Shown here in pieces: positions 51,502 through 60,993 of a DNA stretch of 64,000 nt (its first letter is position 1; every line of letters starts with the position of its first letter). The stretch lies in the NCBI GenBank assembly GCA_016717595.1, contig JADKFE010000017.1:62001-126000 (forward strand), written 5' to 3'. The position numbers were made by a program, and so were the translations under genes. Below the pieces are notes generated by a model. It was not told the origin of the DNA. It did no database searches and saw nothing but the letters and a program-made list of their open reading frames with translations. Source of the stretch: Deltaproteobacteria bacterium. Its GTDB lineage: Bacteria > Myxococcota_A > UBA796 > CAJQPC01.

Positions 51502-53310
51502 TCAGCCGGGGCTCAAGGTCAGCGGCGCGGCGCCGCCCTCGCAGGCGCCTTTGCCGGCCTTGTCCAAGGCGCAGGTGAGGCCTAAACCATCGTCGCCGAC
51601 GGTGATCGGCACCGTCGCCGCCGGGCGGCCGATCACCTTCACCGCCAGCTCATACTCGCCGGGGGCGATGGAGCCCTTGAGGCCGCCCTCGTCCCCCTTG
51701 AGCGCCGTGGTCTCGCCCTGGTTGAGCTTGATCCACTGCACCTTGGCCTCACCCGTGACGGTGACGGTGACGGCGACGCCGCCCTCGACAGGCGGATCTT
51801 CGGCGAGGGCCTCCAACGAGCCCCCGGCCTCCGCAGGCGGCGCCTCGACGTTGGTCTTCTCGCCGCGAAGGTGCAGCACCATCGCCACGCCGCCCGCGAG
51901 GGTGACCAAAAACCCCAGGGCCACCGCCGCGGCGAGCACGACGACGAGGCTCTTGTCTTGTTTGGGGGCGGTGTTGGTCTCGGCGGGCTCAACCTTGGGG
52001 GGACGAGGCCGGCTCGGCGGGGGCGCCGCAGGCGGCAAGACCGGACCGCTGATGACCGGCGCCACGGGGACAGGGGTCACCGGCGCCGCAGGAGTCGGCG
52101 TCGGCGGGATCGAGGGCGCGGTCACCACCGGGGCGGGAGGTGGAGTCGGGGCGACGGGCGCTTGCGCCACGGGCGTCGGCGGGATCGACGGCGTCGGCGG
52201 GATCGACGGCGACTGCACGACGGGCGTCTGCGCCACGGGCGTCGGCGGGATCGAGGGGGAGGGCGCGTCGGCGGCCTCGTCCGCGACCGGGCTCGCCGGG
52301 GCCTCGGCCGGGGAGGCGATGATGAGCTGGGTGCCCGCCAAGACGCCGCTCTCGGTGGACTGCTCGGGGAAGAGCTCGGCGGAGATGGGCTCCACGACAT
52401 CCGCGCAGAAGCCCTCCAACGAGGCTCCTGAGGCCTGATCCGCGAAGGCCCGCATAAACTTCACGACCTTCTCAGCGTTGGGGCGATCCTCGGGCTCGGT
52501 GGCGCACATCTGGCCGATGACCTGGCGCGCGGCGGTGTCCCACTCCTGATCGGGCATGCCGGTGTCAGCGATGGCCTCGATCGCCTCAGCGATGGCCTGA
52601 TCGTGGTCGGGAGGCTCAGGCATCAGCGGCAGCCAGCGCCCGTTGAGCAGCTCGATGAGCATCAGGCCCATGGCGTAGACGTCGCCGGGGTGATCTCCAC
52701 GATCGCCCAGGCGGCGCTCGGGGCTCATGTACTTGAGCGAGCCGAAACGAAACATCGTCGTCTTCGCCGAACGATCCTCAAAGCTGCCCCGCGCCGTGCC
52801 GAAGTCGAGCACCTTCAGCTCACCCTCTGAGGTGAGCATGATGTTGGAGGGCTTGATGTCGCGGTGCACCACGCGAATCGGCTGGGTGCGGCCATAGGGC
52901 GCCTTGCGGTAGGCGGCGTCGAGGGCCGAGGCGATGCGCTGAATGAGCAAGTAGACCGTGCGCCGGGGGAGCTGCTCCCCGCGCTTCTTGAGGGCGTCGA
53001 CGAGCTGCTGCAGGTCGATGCCGTTGACAAACTCCATGACGATCGCGAGGTTTCCGTCGAGCGCGACCAGATCTTCGACCCGCACGATGCCCGGATGCCG
53101 GAGCTGCGCGAGCATTCGCGCCTCGTCTTTCGTGCGGTTGAGGAACTCCTCAGCCTGAGCCCACTTCTCGCGCAAAACCTTCACGGCGACGAGGCGGCTG
53201 ATGCCCCCCGCGCCAGTGGCTTCAGCCAGGTAGACCCTGGAGAATGTGCCGGAGGAGCGCTCCTTGATGAGCGTTATCTTCTGACCACGATCGGTCGCGG
53301 GCGTCGTCAT
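51502..53310 (-). CDS. Eukaryotic-type Ser/Thr protein kinase with Pro-rich linker and extracytoplasmic domain
   Basis: A 602-aa protein. Kinase domain residues ~10-280: SSGTFSRVYLAE (Gly loop, GT in place of G-x-G), VAVKVLREK, VVHRDIKPSNIML, VLDFGTARG, GSLKYMSPERRL and HPGDVYAMGLMLIE. All catalytic residues are present. A linker with PSIPPTPVAQ repeats (about 370-480) leads to a membrane helix (SLVVVLAAAVALGFLVTLAG) and an outer ~100-residue beta domain with GEYELAVKVIGRPAATVPI, like PEGA. The start is set at 53310 (TTG/ATG-rich upstream frame opens to 53400). Its 3' end lies 13 bp from the OmpA gene end. Partner substrates unknown. Confidence 0.87.
   Translation of the reverse strand: MTTPATDRGQKITLIKERSSGTFSRVYLAEATGAGGISRLVAVKVLREKWAQAEEFLNRTKDEARMLAQLRHPGIVRVEDLVALDGNLAIVMEFVNGIDLQQLVDALKKRGEQLPRRTVYLLIQRIASALDAAYRKAPYGRTQPIRVVHRDIKPSNIMLTSEGELKVLDFGTARGSFEDRSAKTTMFRFGSLKYMSPERRLGDRGDHPGDVYAMGLMLIELLNGRWLPLMPEPPDHDQAIAEAIEAIADTGMPDQEWDTAARQVIGQMCATEPEDRPNAEKVVKFMRAFADQASGASLEGFCADVVEPISAELFPEQSTESGVLAGTQLIIASPAEAPASPVADEAADAPSPSIPPTPVAQTPVVQSPSIPPTPSIPPTPVAQAPVAPTPPPAPVVTAPSIPPTPTPAAPVTPVPVAPVISGPVLPPAAPPPSRPRPPKVEPAETNTAPKQDKSLVVVLAAAVALGFLVTLAGGVAMVLHLRGEKTNVEAPPAEAGGSLEALAEDPPVEGGVAVTVTVTGEAKVQWIKLNQGETTALKGDEGGLKGSIAPGEYELAVKVIGRPAATVPITVGDDGLGLTCALDKAGKGACEGGAAPLTLSPG
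52090..52275 (-). repeat. PSIPPTPVAQ-coding repeats in the kinase linker
   Basis: Five or so imperfect copies of a 24-30 bp unit (GTCGGCGGGATCGACGGC type on the plus strand) encode the Pro-rich linker. Confidence 0.65.
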
Positions 53311-53364
53311 CGTGAAGGTGTGCTCCGCTGTGCGTCGGAGGCGACCGCTCCGCGCGAGTGCCAA

Positions 53365-53426
53365 AGGATAACACGGCGCCCCCCGGCTCACCCAAGCCAC
53401 CCGTTCTCGCGCATCGGTGTTACAAT
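53365..53426. promoter_or_regulatory. Divergent promoter region between kinase and envelope operon
   Basis: TATCCT on the minus strand (53370-53365) lies 54 nt before the kinase start. TACAAT on the plus strand (53421-53426) lies about 110 nt before the first operon gene. Neither has a clear -35. Confidence 0.35.
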
Positions 53427-53535
53427 CCGCGAGGTCTTCAGGTTGGCCTCACGCGGGCCTTCATTCTGAGCGACGACAAGAAGACAAGACGACAGGTCAC
53501 GGTGTCAGAGCAAGATGCATGACAGGAGCTATCGG

Positions 53536-54552
53536 ATGCGCTTCGTTCTCCCTCTGCTGTGGGCGTTGACAGGCTGTGGGCTGCTGGGCTCCAAGGGTGA
53601 TGGCTCCGAGACCGCCGCCGCTGAAGAGATGCTTCGCGCCGGGGATCTCGCTGGCGCGCAGGCGGAATACCAAAAGTTGATCGACGCCGACGCCACCAGC
53701 GTTGACGCCGCCGTGGGCCTCTCTTTCCTCGCTTACGCGCGGGGCGACTGGGCCGAGGCCGACAAGCTCCTCGCCGCCGCCGAGGCCGCCGCGGGCGACA
53801 AGCTCCCCGCGCTCAAGCTGCGCCGCGCGCTCGTGGCGCTCAAGGCCGCCGACACCGACGCCGTGCGCACCCACGCCGAGGCGAGCGGGCTGCCCGCGGG
53901 CAAGCTGCTCACCGCGGAGGTGCTCCTCGCGGATGGTGAGCGTGACGAGGCGGTCAAGGTGCTCGACGGCCTCGCCGCCGACACCACTGAAGTCGGCAAG
54001 ACCGCCCAGAAGTACCTCTCCTTGCTCAAAGATCCCGACGCCTCCGTCGCTGGGCTCGCCGAGAACTACGCCCTCTGGGCCCTCGGCCAGCGCCAGGTCG
54101 CCGTCTCCTCAGTCGAAGAGGTCGTGAAGGCCTTGCCTGATACCCGCGAAGACAAGCCCGCTGAGCTGCTCCTCTGGGCCGGTCGCGCCGCGTCAGTGGG
54201 GGAGAGCCAGGTCGCCCTGAACCTCGTCGAGTCCGTCGGCTTCCCGCCCGCGGGCCAGGCGTGGCGTGTTGAGGCCACCCGCGCGATCATCCAGTGCGCC
54301 GAGGGCGACGCCGCGACCTGCCAGGCCACCTTCGGATCTTTGGCCGCGACGGCCCCGGCGGACGGCCTCGCCGACGCCCGCGCCACCGCCGCCATCGCCT
54401 TGGGCGATCGTGATCCCGAGGCCACAAAGGCGCTCTTGGAGGGGGTCGAGACCTCCTCCGCCGCCTTGGCCGCTTACCGCGCCGGGAAGACGGGCCTCGC
54501 CATGAAGCTCGCCCCCGAAGGCCTCCTCCGCCAGTTCCTCTCCGAGAGGTGA
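53536..54552 (+). CDS. TPR-like lipoprotein, first gene of envelope operon
   Basis: A 338-aa lipoprotein: MRFVLPLLWALTGC signal, then a helical-repeat domain (AEEMLRAGDLAGAQAEYQKL, YARGDWAEADKLLAAAEAA, LADGERDEAVKVLDGLAA) of TPR type. One Cys pair (QCAEGDAATCQ) might form a disulfide. Likely an outer- or inner-membrane-attached scaffold in the periplasm. AGGAG eight bases before the ATG at 53536 favours it over the ATG at 53515. It heads a ten-gene transcript. Confidence 0.72.
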   Translation: MRFVLPLLWALTGCGLLGSKGDGSETAAAEEMLRAGDLAGAQAEYQKLIDADATSVDAAVGLSFLAYARGDWAEADKLLAAAEAAAGDKLPALKLRRALVALKAADTDAVRTHAEASGLPAGKLLTAEVLLADGERDEAVKVLDGLAADTTEVGKTAQKYLSLLKDPDASVAGLAENYALWALGQRQVAVSSVEEVVKALPDTREDKPAELLLWAGRAASVGESQVALNLVESVGFPPAGQAWRVEATRAIIQCAEGDAATCQATFGSLAATAPADGLADARATAAIALGDRDPEATKALLEGVETSSAALAAYRAGKTGLAMKLAPEGLLRQFLSER

Positions 54553-54557
54553 TCACC

Positions 54558-54992
54558 ATGTCCAGCCGTATGATGTGGGCGCTCGCCGCCGTCATGGTGA
54601 CGGGCTGCGCCGCCAAAGGAAAAACCGGCACGCCCGTCACGGTGTTCGTCACGGACACCGAGGCCACCGCCATCTCTACCGCCGTCATTCGCCACCCCGA
54701 CGAGGCCGAGCGCCATCGGGTCAACAGCGTCGACGGCTCGTGGACGGAGGAGGTGCTGTATATGCCCGACGGCAGCGAGATCACCTTCCGCCCGGGCGAG
54801 ATGCTCGTGCTAGAGATCTCGGCCCCCGGCTACGAGACCCAGGTGATTCAATACCAGGTCCGTCGTCGTAAGAACGAGTTCAACGTCCAGCTTGTACGCC
54901 ACGACTTCGATGACGAAGCGATCGAAGAGCCGATGATGTCTTTCGGGCGCGACAACCCCCGCGATCTCGGCGGCGGCGGTCCCGCGAACTGA
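54558..54992 (+). CDS. Small lipoprotein with carboxypeptidase-regulatory-like fold
   Basis: A 144-aa lipoprotein: MSSRMMWALAAVMVTGC signal. A ~90-residue beta-sandwich-like region (VTVFVTDTEATAISTAVIRHP, GSEITFRPGEMLVLEISAPGY) resembles Pfam CarboxypepD_reg/PEGA folds that present surfaces to the periplasm; the C-terminal third is charged. AGAGG precedes the ATG at 54558. It follows the TPR lipoprotein by 5 bp. Function unknown. Confidence 0.65.
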   Translation: MSSRMMWALAAVMVTGCAAKGKTGTPVTVFVTDTEATAISTAVIRHPDEAERHRVNSVDGSWTEEVLYMPDGSEITFRPGEMLVLEISAPGYETQVIQYQVRRRKNEFNVQLVRHDFDDEAIEEPMMSFGRDNPRDLGGGGPAN

Positions 54993-55004
54993 ATGGAGGC
55001 CTCT

Positions 55005-56243
55005 GTGCGAACCCGCTCTCTCCGCCTCTCCCTGCTTGGGCTCTGTTTGGTCGCTCCCGTGGCGCTCGCCGCGGGCTTGAGCGACTACGAGCCGATCTTC
55101 CCCACCAACCCCTGCCAAGACGGCTGGGCGGCGTGCATCGTCAACGGCGACTCCGTCACCGCGGATCCCACAAAAGACGCCGCGGGTCGCCCGCTGCCGT
55201 CTGATCTGCGGGTCGGCTGGTTTGATCTCGAGGCCACCGCCGCGCTCTCGCCCTTCGTCGAGCTCTCGGCGTACGACGGTGAGCTGGACGCCCCCGAGCC
55301 CCCGGCTGAGGCCCCCGTGGCCAGCGGCGGCGGCGATGGCGGAGGTGGCGGCGACGCTCGCCCCGTCGCCGTGGCGTCCAACGATGGCGGAGGCGGTGGT
55401 GGGCAGGCCAGCCAAGGCGGCAGCCGTCGGGATCCCGGCGGTGAGACCACGGCCCCCGCGGGCGCGGGCGGTGGCGCCACCACCCCCAGCGGTCGCCCGA
55501 TGTTCACGCCGACGCCCGTCGGCCAGGGCAGCGACCTCACGGCCACACCAACCACCCCCACGCCTGTGGGCTCGGGCACGACGGTGGCCCAGCTCGACAA
55601 CACCGCGGCGATTCAGCCCGTCGCGCCGCCCGTCGCCAACGACTCTTGCGACGACCTCGTCGCGTTAGAGCCCGCGGCGCTCATGGGCCGGATGTTGCCC
55701 GGTCAGGTGAAGTGCCTCGAGGGTCGCCTCTCCGGCGCCGATCTCCAGACCGAGAAAGACAAGATCTCCCGCGTGCTCATGCAGAACGCCGAGGCCGCGG
55801 GCAACAAGTCCGAGTGGGAGCGCCTCATCAAGCGCCACCTCGAGGACATCGACCGCTCCGACCCCAACCTCTGCTTCAAGTACGCCTTGCACCTCTCCCG
55901 CGGCGGCGTCGGCCGGGCCTGGGGCGTCATCAAGTGGGCGGACTACGCCTTAGAGAACAAGCAGCAGTGGACGGGCTCCACCTACAAGGCCCGCGTGAAC
56001 GCCCTCTACCAGCTCCGCGCTGAGGCGGCGGTGAAGCTGTGGGAGGACGCCAACGCGAAGATGTTGGCCGCGTCCGGTGACGATCGCAGCAAGCTCGAGG
56101 CCGATGAGGTCAAGCTCCGCGGCATGGCGAAGGATTACTCTCGCGAGTGGCTCGACTACGCGCGCGCCGCGGGTGAAGACATCAAGAAGCCGATGGCGCT
56201 CTGCGTCTCGACCGCCGGCAGCAAGAAGTTCTGCGAGGAATGA
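55005..56243 (+). CDS. Exported protein with Gly-rich linker and helical C-terminal domain
   Basis: Unrecognised. A signal peptide (RLSLLGLCLVAPVALAAG) precedes a ~75-residue N-terminal part with two Cys (NPCQDGWAACIV), a ~130-residue Gly/Thr/Pro-rich disordered linker (VASGGGDGGGGGD, then TPTTPTPVGSGTT), and a helical C-terminal domain with CDDLVALEPAALMGRMLPGQ, then CFKYALHLSRGGVGRAWGV and REWLDYARAAGEDIKKPMALC. The latter looks TPR-like and its four Cys may pair. The GTG at 55005 has GGAGG six bases before it; the ATG at 54993 would add four residues and is possible. Its stop is 4 bp before the next gene's TTG. Confidence 0.62.
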   Translation: MRTRSLRLSLLGLCLVAPVALAAGLSDYEPIFPTNPCQDGWAACIVNGDSVTADPTKDAAGRPLPSDLRVGWFDLEATAALSPFVELSAYDGELDAPEPPAEAPVASGGGDGGGGGDARPVAVASNDGGGGGGQASQGGSRRDPGGETTAPAGAGGGATTPSGRPMFTPTPVGQGSDLTATPTTPTPVGSGTTVAQLDNTAAIQPVAPPVANDSCDDLVALEPAALMGRMLPGQVKCLEGRLSGADLQTEKDKISRVLMQNAEAAGNKSEWERLIKRHLEDIDRSDPNLCFKYALHLSRGGVGRAWGVIKWADYALENKQQWTGSTYKARVNALYQLRAEAAVKLWEDANAKMLAASGDDRSKLEADEVKLRGMAKDYSREWLDYARAAGEDIKKPMALCVSTAGSKKFCEE

Positions 56244-56247
56244 CACC

Positions 56248-57618
56248 TTGATCTGGTCCATGCTGCTGCTCGCCTGCTCGGGCGAGCCCACTGAGCCGGT
56301 CTCGCCGCCGAACACCGGCCCCGAGCCGATCTCCGAGGCCATCGTGTCAGCGTCTTGGCCGGTCAAGGTGGCCGCGCCGGGCGCGCTCGACACCTTGCTG
56401 GCGAACCCCGGCTGGCAATCCTACTACGAGAGGAATTACTCCGGCGCGCTGACGGGTTTCGGAGCCAGCGGGCCAGCGACGGCTCGTCTCCACGCCGAGA
56501 TCTCCGCCATGTACCGCCAGGCCGCGCTGCTGCAGGCGCGCTCCACCATCGAGACCTACCGCCCGGAGCAGATCCGGGAGGGGGACCCAGCCGAGGTCAG
56601 CTATGTGCTGGCCGTGGCGTGGATGGTGGTGAACGAGACGGAGAAGGCCAAGGAGCTCCTCGGCAAGTCTGGCGGCTCACCGAGCAAAGCCCTCGCATCA
56701 GCGGACGCGGCGTGGGCCAAACGCCTCGCCCAGCCCGACGCGCGTTGGTGGCCGATCTCCAATGATCCCGCACAGTTCCCGCTCGCCGAGGTCACCGCGG
56801 GCGTGATGCCCGGCATCGCGGACGCCCCGCATTACACCGTGAAGGAGCGCCCCTTAGACGGCGGCTCGACGCCGCTTGACGTGGGCCTCTCTGACGCGAC
56901 GGCGCTCTTGCAGGCGGCGATGTGGCATGAGGCCGCGGCCAGCGCCGCCCTCGCCGGTGACGTCAGCGTCGCCGACGCGCTGTTGGGCCCCTGGCGTCTT
57001 CCGGGCGAGCCGCTCAACAGCGTCGCGTCCGGTGAGCTCAAGGAGCTGCCGCTGGAGGCGCTCTTTATGAGCCCGTGGCTCACCACGGCGGATCTTCAGC
57101 TCGTCGTCGGGCTCAACGCCGGCAAGCCCGCGACGGAGTGGCTGCAGCAGCTCTCCGCGACGTCTGCGTACGCGGTCGTGATCTCGCGCTGCGTCGTTGA
57201 ACAAAAGGTCGACCCCAACTGCCTCCAAGACCAAGCCATCGCTTTGTCTCAGCAGGTGGAGGCCGCCATGGGCAAAGCCTTTGGCAGCGCCTCCGCTGAC
57301 CATCGGCTCTTCGCGCAGTTTGTGCTCGCGGGCACCCTGCGCGCCGGGGCGGAGGTGGCGGAGTCTTTCGGGGATGAGCGCGGCGCCGCTGAGCTTCGGC
57401 TCATCGCCCGCGACCGCTCCGTAGACGCGGCCGCCGACCCCACGTTTTTCATCTCCATCGCTGCTTGGGACGCGGGTCAGCGCAACCCCGTTCGTGCTCA
57501 AGAGCTGTTTCATGGCTATGTAGACAAGCTGCCCGGGCTGCAGGCCGCCCGGGTATCCTTGGACGCGCTCAACCTACGCGTGAGCCGGGACGCGGGACCG
57601 GCGATACCGGTGCACTAG
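56248..57618 (+). CDS. Lipoprotein of unknown function with helical repeats
   Basis: A 456-aa lipoprotein: MIWSMLLLAC is the signal, so the TTG at 56248 (GAGG ten bases before) or the ATG at 56260 is the start. The long predicted helical solenoid (ARLHAEISAMYRQAALLQAR, ATALLQAAMWHEAAASAAL, RAQELFHGYVDKLPGLQAAR) fits a TPR-like or alpha-alpha superhelix. It has no catalytic motif I can identify. It lies 4 bp after the Gly-linker protein and 14 bp before the peptide-binding protein. Confidence 0.65.
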   Translation: MIWSMLLLACSGEPTEPVSPPNTGPEPISEAIVSASWPVKVAAPGALDTLLANPGWQSYYERNYSGALTGFGASGPATARLHAEISAMYRQAALLQARSTIETYRPEQIREGDPAEVSYVLAVAWMVVNETEKAKELLGKSGGSPSKALASADAAWAKRLAQPDARWWPISNDPAQFPLAEVTAGVMPGIADAPHYTVKERPLDGGSTPLDVGLSDATALLQAAMWHEAAASAALAGDVSVADALLGPWRLPGEPLNSVASGELKELPLEALFMSPWLTTADLQLVVGLNAGKPATEWLQQLSATSAYAVVISRCVVEQKVDPNCLQDQAIALSQQVEAAMGKAFGSASADHRLFAQFVLAGTLRAGAEVAESFGDERGAAELRLIARDRSVDAAADPTFFISIAAWDAGQRNPVRAQELFHGYVDKLPGLQAARVSLDALNLRVSRDAGPAIPVH

Positions 57619-57632
57619 TGAGGATCGCTCCT

Positions 57633-59207
57633 ATGCATTCGAACCCTCACCGACTTCTGTCGGTCCTTGGCCTCGCGGCCGCAGCCCTCACGACGGGCGC
57701 CTCTTTGGCGTTCTTCGAGGAGAGCCTCCCCAGCACGATGAACCCGCTGTTCGCCCAGTCCATGGTCGACAACCGGGTGCATGAGCTCGTCATGGATCGG
57801 ATCTACTTCAATGATCCGATCAACAACGAGCTCGTGTCGAACATCGTCCAGGAGTGGGCCCTCGTCGAGAGCGGCAAGAGCATCCGGCTTGTGCTGCGCA
57901 AAGGCGTGAAGTGGCAAGATGGCGAGGTGCTCGGCGCCGACGACATCTGCTTCACCGTCAAGGCGATGCTCGACCCGGGCACTCCGAGCCCCATCGCCGA
58001 GAAGCAGCGCGCGATCTTCGCGGGCTGCACCGTCGAGAAGCCCGACGTGGCGGTTGTGCAGTTCACCAAGGTGTTCCACAACCCGCTGAACCGCCTCGGC
58101 GTTCATGTGTTGCCCGAGCACGCCTTCGGCGGCAAGACGGCGATTCAGCCCGACCACGAGTTCTCCCTGCGCCCCGTGGGCACTGGGCCGATGAAGGGCA
58201 GCTCAGGCCGTCGCGGCACCACGTTCGAGAAGTTCAAGAACGTGCACCACGACGCGGGCATCGACACGCTGTCGCTTCAAGAGGGCAACGACCCCTTGGT
58301 GCAGGTGAAGACGCTGATCAACAACGGCGTGCAGGGCATCATCACCGTGCCCCCCGGCAACCGCGCCGAGGTCAGCGCCCAGGACGACCTCGCGCTCAAG
58401 TCCTACGACCTGCGCTCTTGGTGGTTCGTCGCGGTGAACCAAGAGAAGCCCTACCTCAAGGACAAGCGTGTCCGTCAGGCCCTCGACCTCATCGTCGACC
58501 GCACCGACCTGCGCCAGCTCTCCATCGGCGTAAAACCCGGTGAGCAGAACTCTCCTTGTGAGTTCATCTCCGGCCCCTTCGTGCAGTCGTCGCCGTTCTA
58601 CAACCGCACCGTCGCGGTGAACGCCCGGGCCGACAAAGCGAAGGCCTTTGAGCTGCTCAACGCCGCGGGCCTCAAACAAGAGGGCGGGCGCTGGCACTTC
58701 AAGAACGAGCCGATCACGATGCGCATCGGCATGAAGGCGCCCTTGGACATCGAGGCGCCCGACCTGCTCTCCCAGGTGGGCAACCAGCTCAGCGCCGCCG
58801 GTTTTGATCGCCAAGAGTTCAAGATCACGACGGACGACTGGAACCTCAAGGTGCTCACCGGCCAGGCCTCGGACTACGACCTCGTCATCGGCAAGTGGTC
58901 CTTCGGCCTCGTCGAGGACGTGAACCCGCTGTTCCACAGCCGCAAAGACGGCCGGGGCGCGTTCAACGTCTTCAACTTCTCGAACGCCCAGGTCGACACG
59001 CTCCTCGCCCAGTACGAGGTCGCGCGCACCGACACCCAGGCCCAAGACGCTTACCACAAGCTGCACTCCTTGCTCGCGCAGGAGCTGCCGTACCTGTTCT
59101 TGTGGAAGCTCGACACGAAGTCGGCTTGGCGCACCGAGGTGCGCAGCAACACCATCACGCCGTACTACTACTGGACGGTCTTCGACAAGTGGCGTACCGG
59201 CGCCTGA
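57633..59207 (+). CDS. Peptide-type ABC transporter substrate-binding protein (SBP family 5)
   Basis: A 524-aa periplasmic binding protein. The signal peptide ends near SLAFFEES; LPSTMNPLFAQSMVDNRVHEL is the family-5 N-terminal motif; LVLRKGVKWQDGEVLGADDICFTVKAMLDP (in part), the 'G..W.DG.P..A.DV..T' signature, gives DppA/OppA identity; DKRVRQALDLIVDRTDL and the C-terminal LPYLFLWKLD complete it. Expected to bind oligopeptides, or in some systems other polar solutes. It sits upstream of two permease and two ATPase genes, forming a full importer. GTGAGGA ribosome site. Confidence 0.92.
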   Translation: MHSNPHRLLSVLGLAAAALTTGASLAFFEESLPSTMNPLFAQSMVDNRVHELVMDRIYFNDPINNELVSNIVQEWALVESGKSIRLVLRKGVKWQDGEVLGADDICFTVKAMLDPGTPSPIAEKQRAIFAGCTVEKPDVAVVQFTKVFHNPLNRLGVHVLPEHAFGGKTAIQPDHEFSLRPVGTGPMKGSSGRRGTTFEKFKNVHHDAGIDTLSLQEGNDPLVQVKTLINNGVQGIITVPPGNRAEVSAQDDLALKSYDLRSWWFVAVNQEKPYLKDKRVRQALDLIVDRTDLRQLSIGVKPGEQNSPCEFISGPFVQSSPFYNRTVAVNARADKAKAFELLNAAGLKQEGGRWHFKNEPITMRIGMKAPLDIEAPDLLSQVGNQLSAAGFDRQEFKITTDDWNLKVLTGQASDYDLVIGKWSFGLVEDVNPLFHSRKDGRGAFNVFNFSNAQVDTLLAQYEVARTDTQAQDAYHKLHSLLAQELPYLFLWKLDTKSAWRTEVRSNTITPYYYWTVFDKWRTGA

Positions 59208-59257
59208 TCGGGCGGCTTCGCGCCTCGACGTCGTGGTGAGGCTGAGGAAAGATTCTG

Positions 59258-60181
59258 ATGCAGCGCTGGTACGTCCGACCGTTGGTGCGTCTGATCGCTG
59301 CGCTGCTGCTCCCCGCGGCGGTGCCAGCGGTGATCACCGCGCTGATCTGGGCGTTGCCTGGGGATCCGGCGGCGATCATCTGCCCGCCGGAGGTCTGCTC
59401 GGGCACGGAGGAGCTGGCCAAACGCTGGAACCTCAATGATGGGCCGGTTCACTTTTTCACGGAGTGGATCGGCGCCGCGCTCTCGGGCGACTTCGGGCGC
59501 TCGTGGCGGCTTCAGCAGGGCGCCCCCGTCGCGCCGATGCTCATCGAGTCCATCCCCAACACGGCCTTGCTCGTGTTGTTCTCGTTCTTGCCGATCCTGC
59601 TGGGCGTGATCGGCGCCGCCACCCGCGTCTTGCCCCGCGCCGCGGACGGCCTGCTGCGGATCTTGGGCCTGCCGCCGTCGGTCATCTTCGCCCTGGCGGC
59701 CTCAGCCATCATCACGATCAAGTACGGATCGGCGGCGTTTGGGGACGAGGCCGAGCGGGTGAAGCTGGTGCTCGGCGCCTTGGCCTTGGGCCTCGCCGAC
59801 GCGGCGATGGCCGGCGCGGTCTCCGGCGTGCGTGGCCTCATGGAGTCCGAGCGGAAGCAGCGCTATGTGCGTTTTGGCATTCTGCGCGGCGAAGGGGTGC
59901 TCCAGAACACCTTGCCCAACGCGCTCCCGGCGATCATCGGCCAGCTTCGTGCGCGGGTGCTGCACCTGCTCTCCGGCGCGGTCATCGTCGAGGTGGTCCT
60001 GCAGATCAATGGCCTCGGGGATCTGCTCTGGGGCGGCACGCTCTACCAAGACTTCGGCGTGGTCATCGCGGCGGCCTTCGGCTTCGCGGTGATCAGCGCC
60101 GGGTTGTTGATCACCCAGGCGCTCGTCGAGATCGGCGTGGCGCTGCATGTGCGCCGCGCGCCGAAGGTGGTGGCCCCATGA
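59258..60181 (+). CDS. ABC peptide-type permease 1 (DppB-like)
   Basis: A 307-aa inner-membrane subunit with about six helices. LIWALPGDPAAIICPPE corresponds to the DppB N-terminal 'P.GDP' region, and ESERKQRYVRFGILRGEGVLQ with NALPAIIGQLRARVLHLLSGAVIVE is the EAA-type coupling loop and family end. It pairs with the next permease. The stop overlaps the next ATG (ATGA). Confidence 0.88.
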   Translation: MQRWYVRPLVRLIAALLLPAAVPAVITALIWALPGDPAAIICPPEVCSGTEELAKRWNLNDGPVHFFTEWIGAALSGDFGRSWRLQQGAPVAPMLIESIPNTALLVLFSFLPILLGVIGAATRVLPRAADGLLRILGLPPSVIFALAASAIITIKYGSAAFGDEAERVKLVLGALALGLADAAMAGAVSGVRGLMESERKQRYVRFGILRGEGVLQNTLPNALPAIIGQLRARVLHLLSGAVIVEVVLQINGLGDLLWGGTLYQDFGVVIAAAFGFAVISAGLLITQALVEIGVALHVRRAPKVVAP

Positions 60182-60993
60182 GCCGCGTCATCGCCGGGGT
60201 CTTCGCCGCCTCATGCCTCGCGCTGCTCGTCGTGATGGGCATGTTCGCGCCTGAGCACCTCGCCCAGCCGGATCTGTCCCAGGCCTACGCGAGCCCGGGT
60301 GAGCTGCCGCCCTTCGGCGCCGACAACCGTGGGCGCCCGCTCTTGGAGTACGCCCAGCAGGGCGCTCAGGTCGTGGCGCTCCCGGCGATGCTCGGCGGGC
60401 TGGTGGTCCTGCTCTTTGGCACCTTGGGCGGGCTTCTGGCCTGCGTCGGCTCCGGTCGGGTTCAGGCCGTCGTGCAGGGCTTCGGAGAGGTGGTCGGCGC
60501 CTTGCCCCGCCTCGTCGTCGTCTTGGTCGTGGCCTTGCTTCTGCCCCAAGACATGCGCGGTCTCACGCCGATCGCGCTCACTTGGGCCTTGCTCGCCGCG
60601 CCGGGCGCCATGGACGAGGCCGCCTCAGTGGCCGGTCGGCTCGGCGGCGCGCGGTTCGTCGAGGCCCTTCGTGCCCACGGCTTCTCCCGCGCTCGCATTT
60701 ACCTCTACCACATCGTCGCGCTGAACCTGCGCCCCGTCGTGGTGCGCCAGGCCATCGAGACGGTGATGCAGGTGGTGTTCTTGGAGATCGCGCTCTCTTA
60801 CCTCGCGCTCTCCGACAGCCAGCCGTCGTTCACCCACAACGACTCCGTGCGCTCCTGGGCGGACATCCTCTACCTTGGCTACCAGGTGATCCTCGACGTC
60901 GAGACCGGGCACGCCTTGGCCTTGGGCTTGGGCCTGGTGGGGGTGGTGGCGCTGATGTCTTTGTCGGTCACCTGGGCGGTGAGGGCACGATGA
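60178..60993 (+). CDS. ABC peptide-type permease 2 (DppC-like)
   Basis: A 271-aa permease. FGADNRGRPLLEYAQQGAQV is the DppC-type 'G.D..GRD..SR' region, and the coupling loop is ARFVEALRAHGFSRARIYLYH with VRQAIETVMQVVFLEIALSYL. About five to six helices. The ATG at 60178 overlaps the previous stop; the frame itself opens at 59464. The stop overlaps the ATPase start. Confidence 0.88.
   Translation: MSRVIAGVFAASCLALLVVMGMFAPEHLAQPDLSQAYASPGELPPFGADNRGRPLLEYAQQGAQVVALPAMLGGLVVLLFGTLGGLLACVGSGRVQAVVQGFGEVVGALPRLVVVLVVALLLPQDMRGLTPIALTWALLAAPGAMDEAASVAGRLGGARFVEALRAHGFSRARIYLYHIVALNLRPVVVRQAIETVMQVVFLEIALSYLALSDSQPSFTHNDSVRSWADILYLGYQVILDVETGHALALGLGLVGVVALMSLSVTWAVRAR

Noticed and set aside
52090..52275. 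Tandem repeats as a possible regulatory or iteron array
   Set aside because: They encode the Pro-rich kinase linker in frame.
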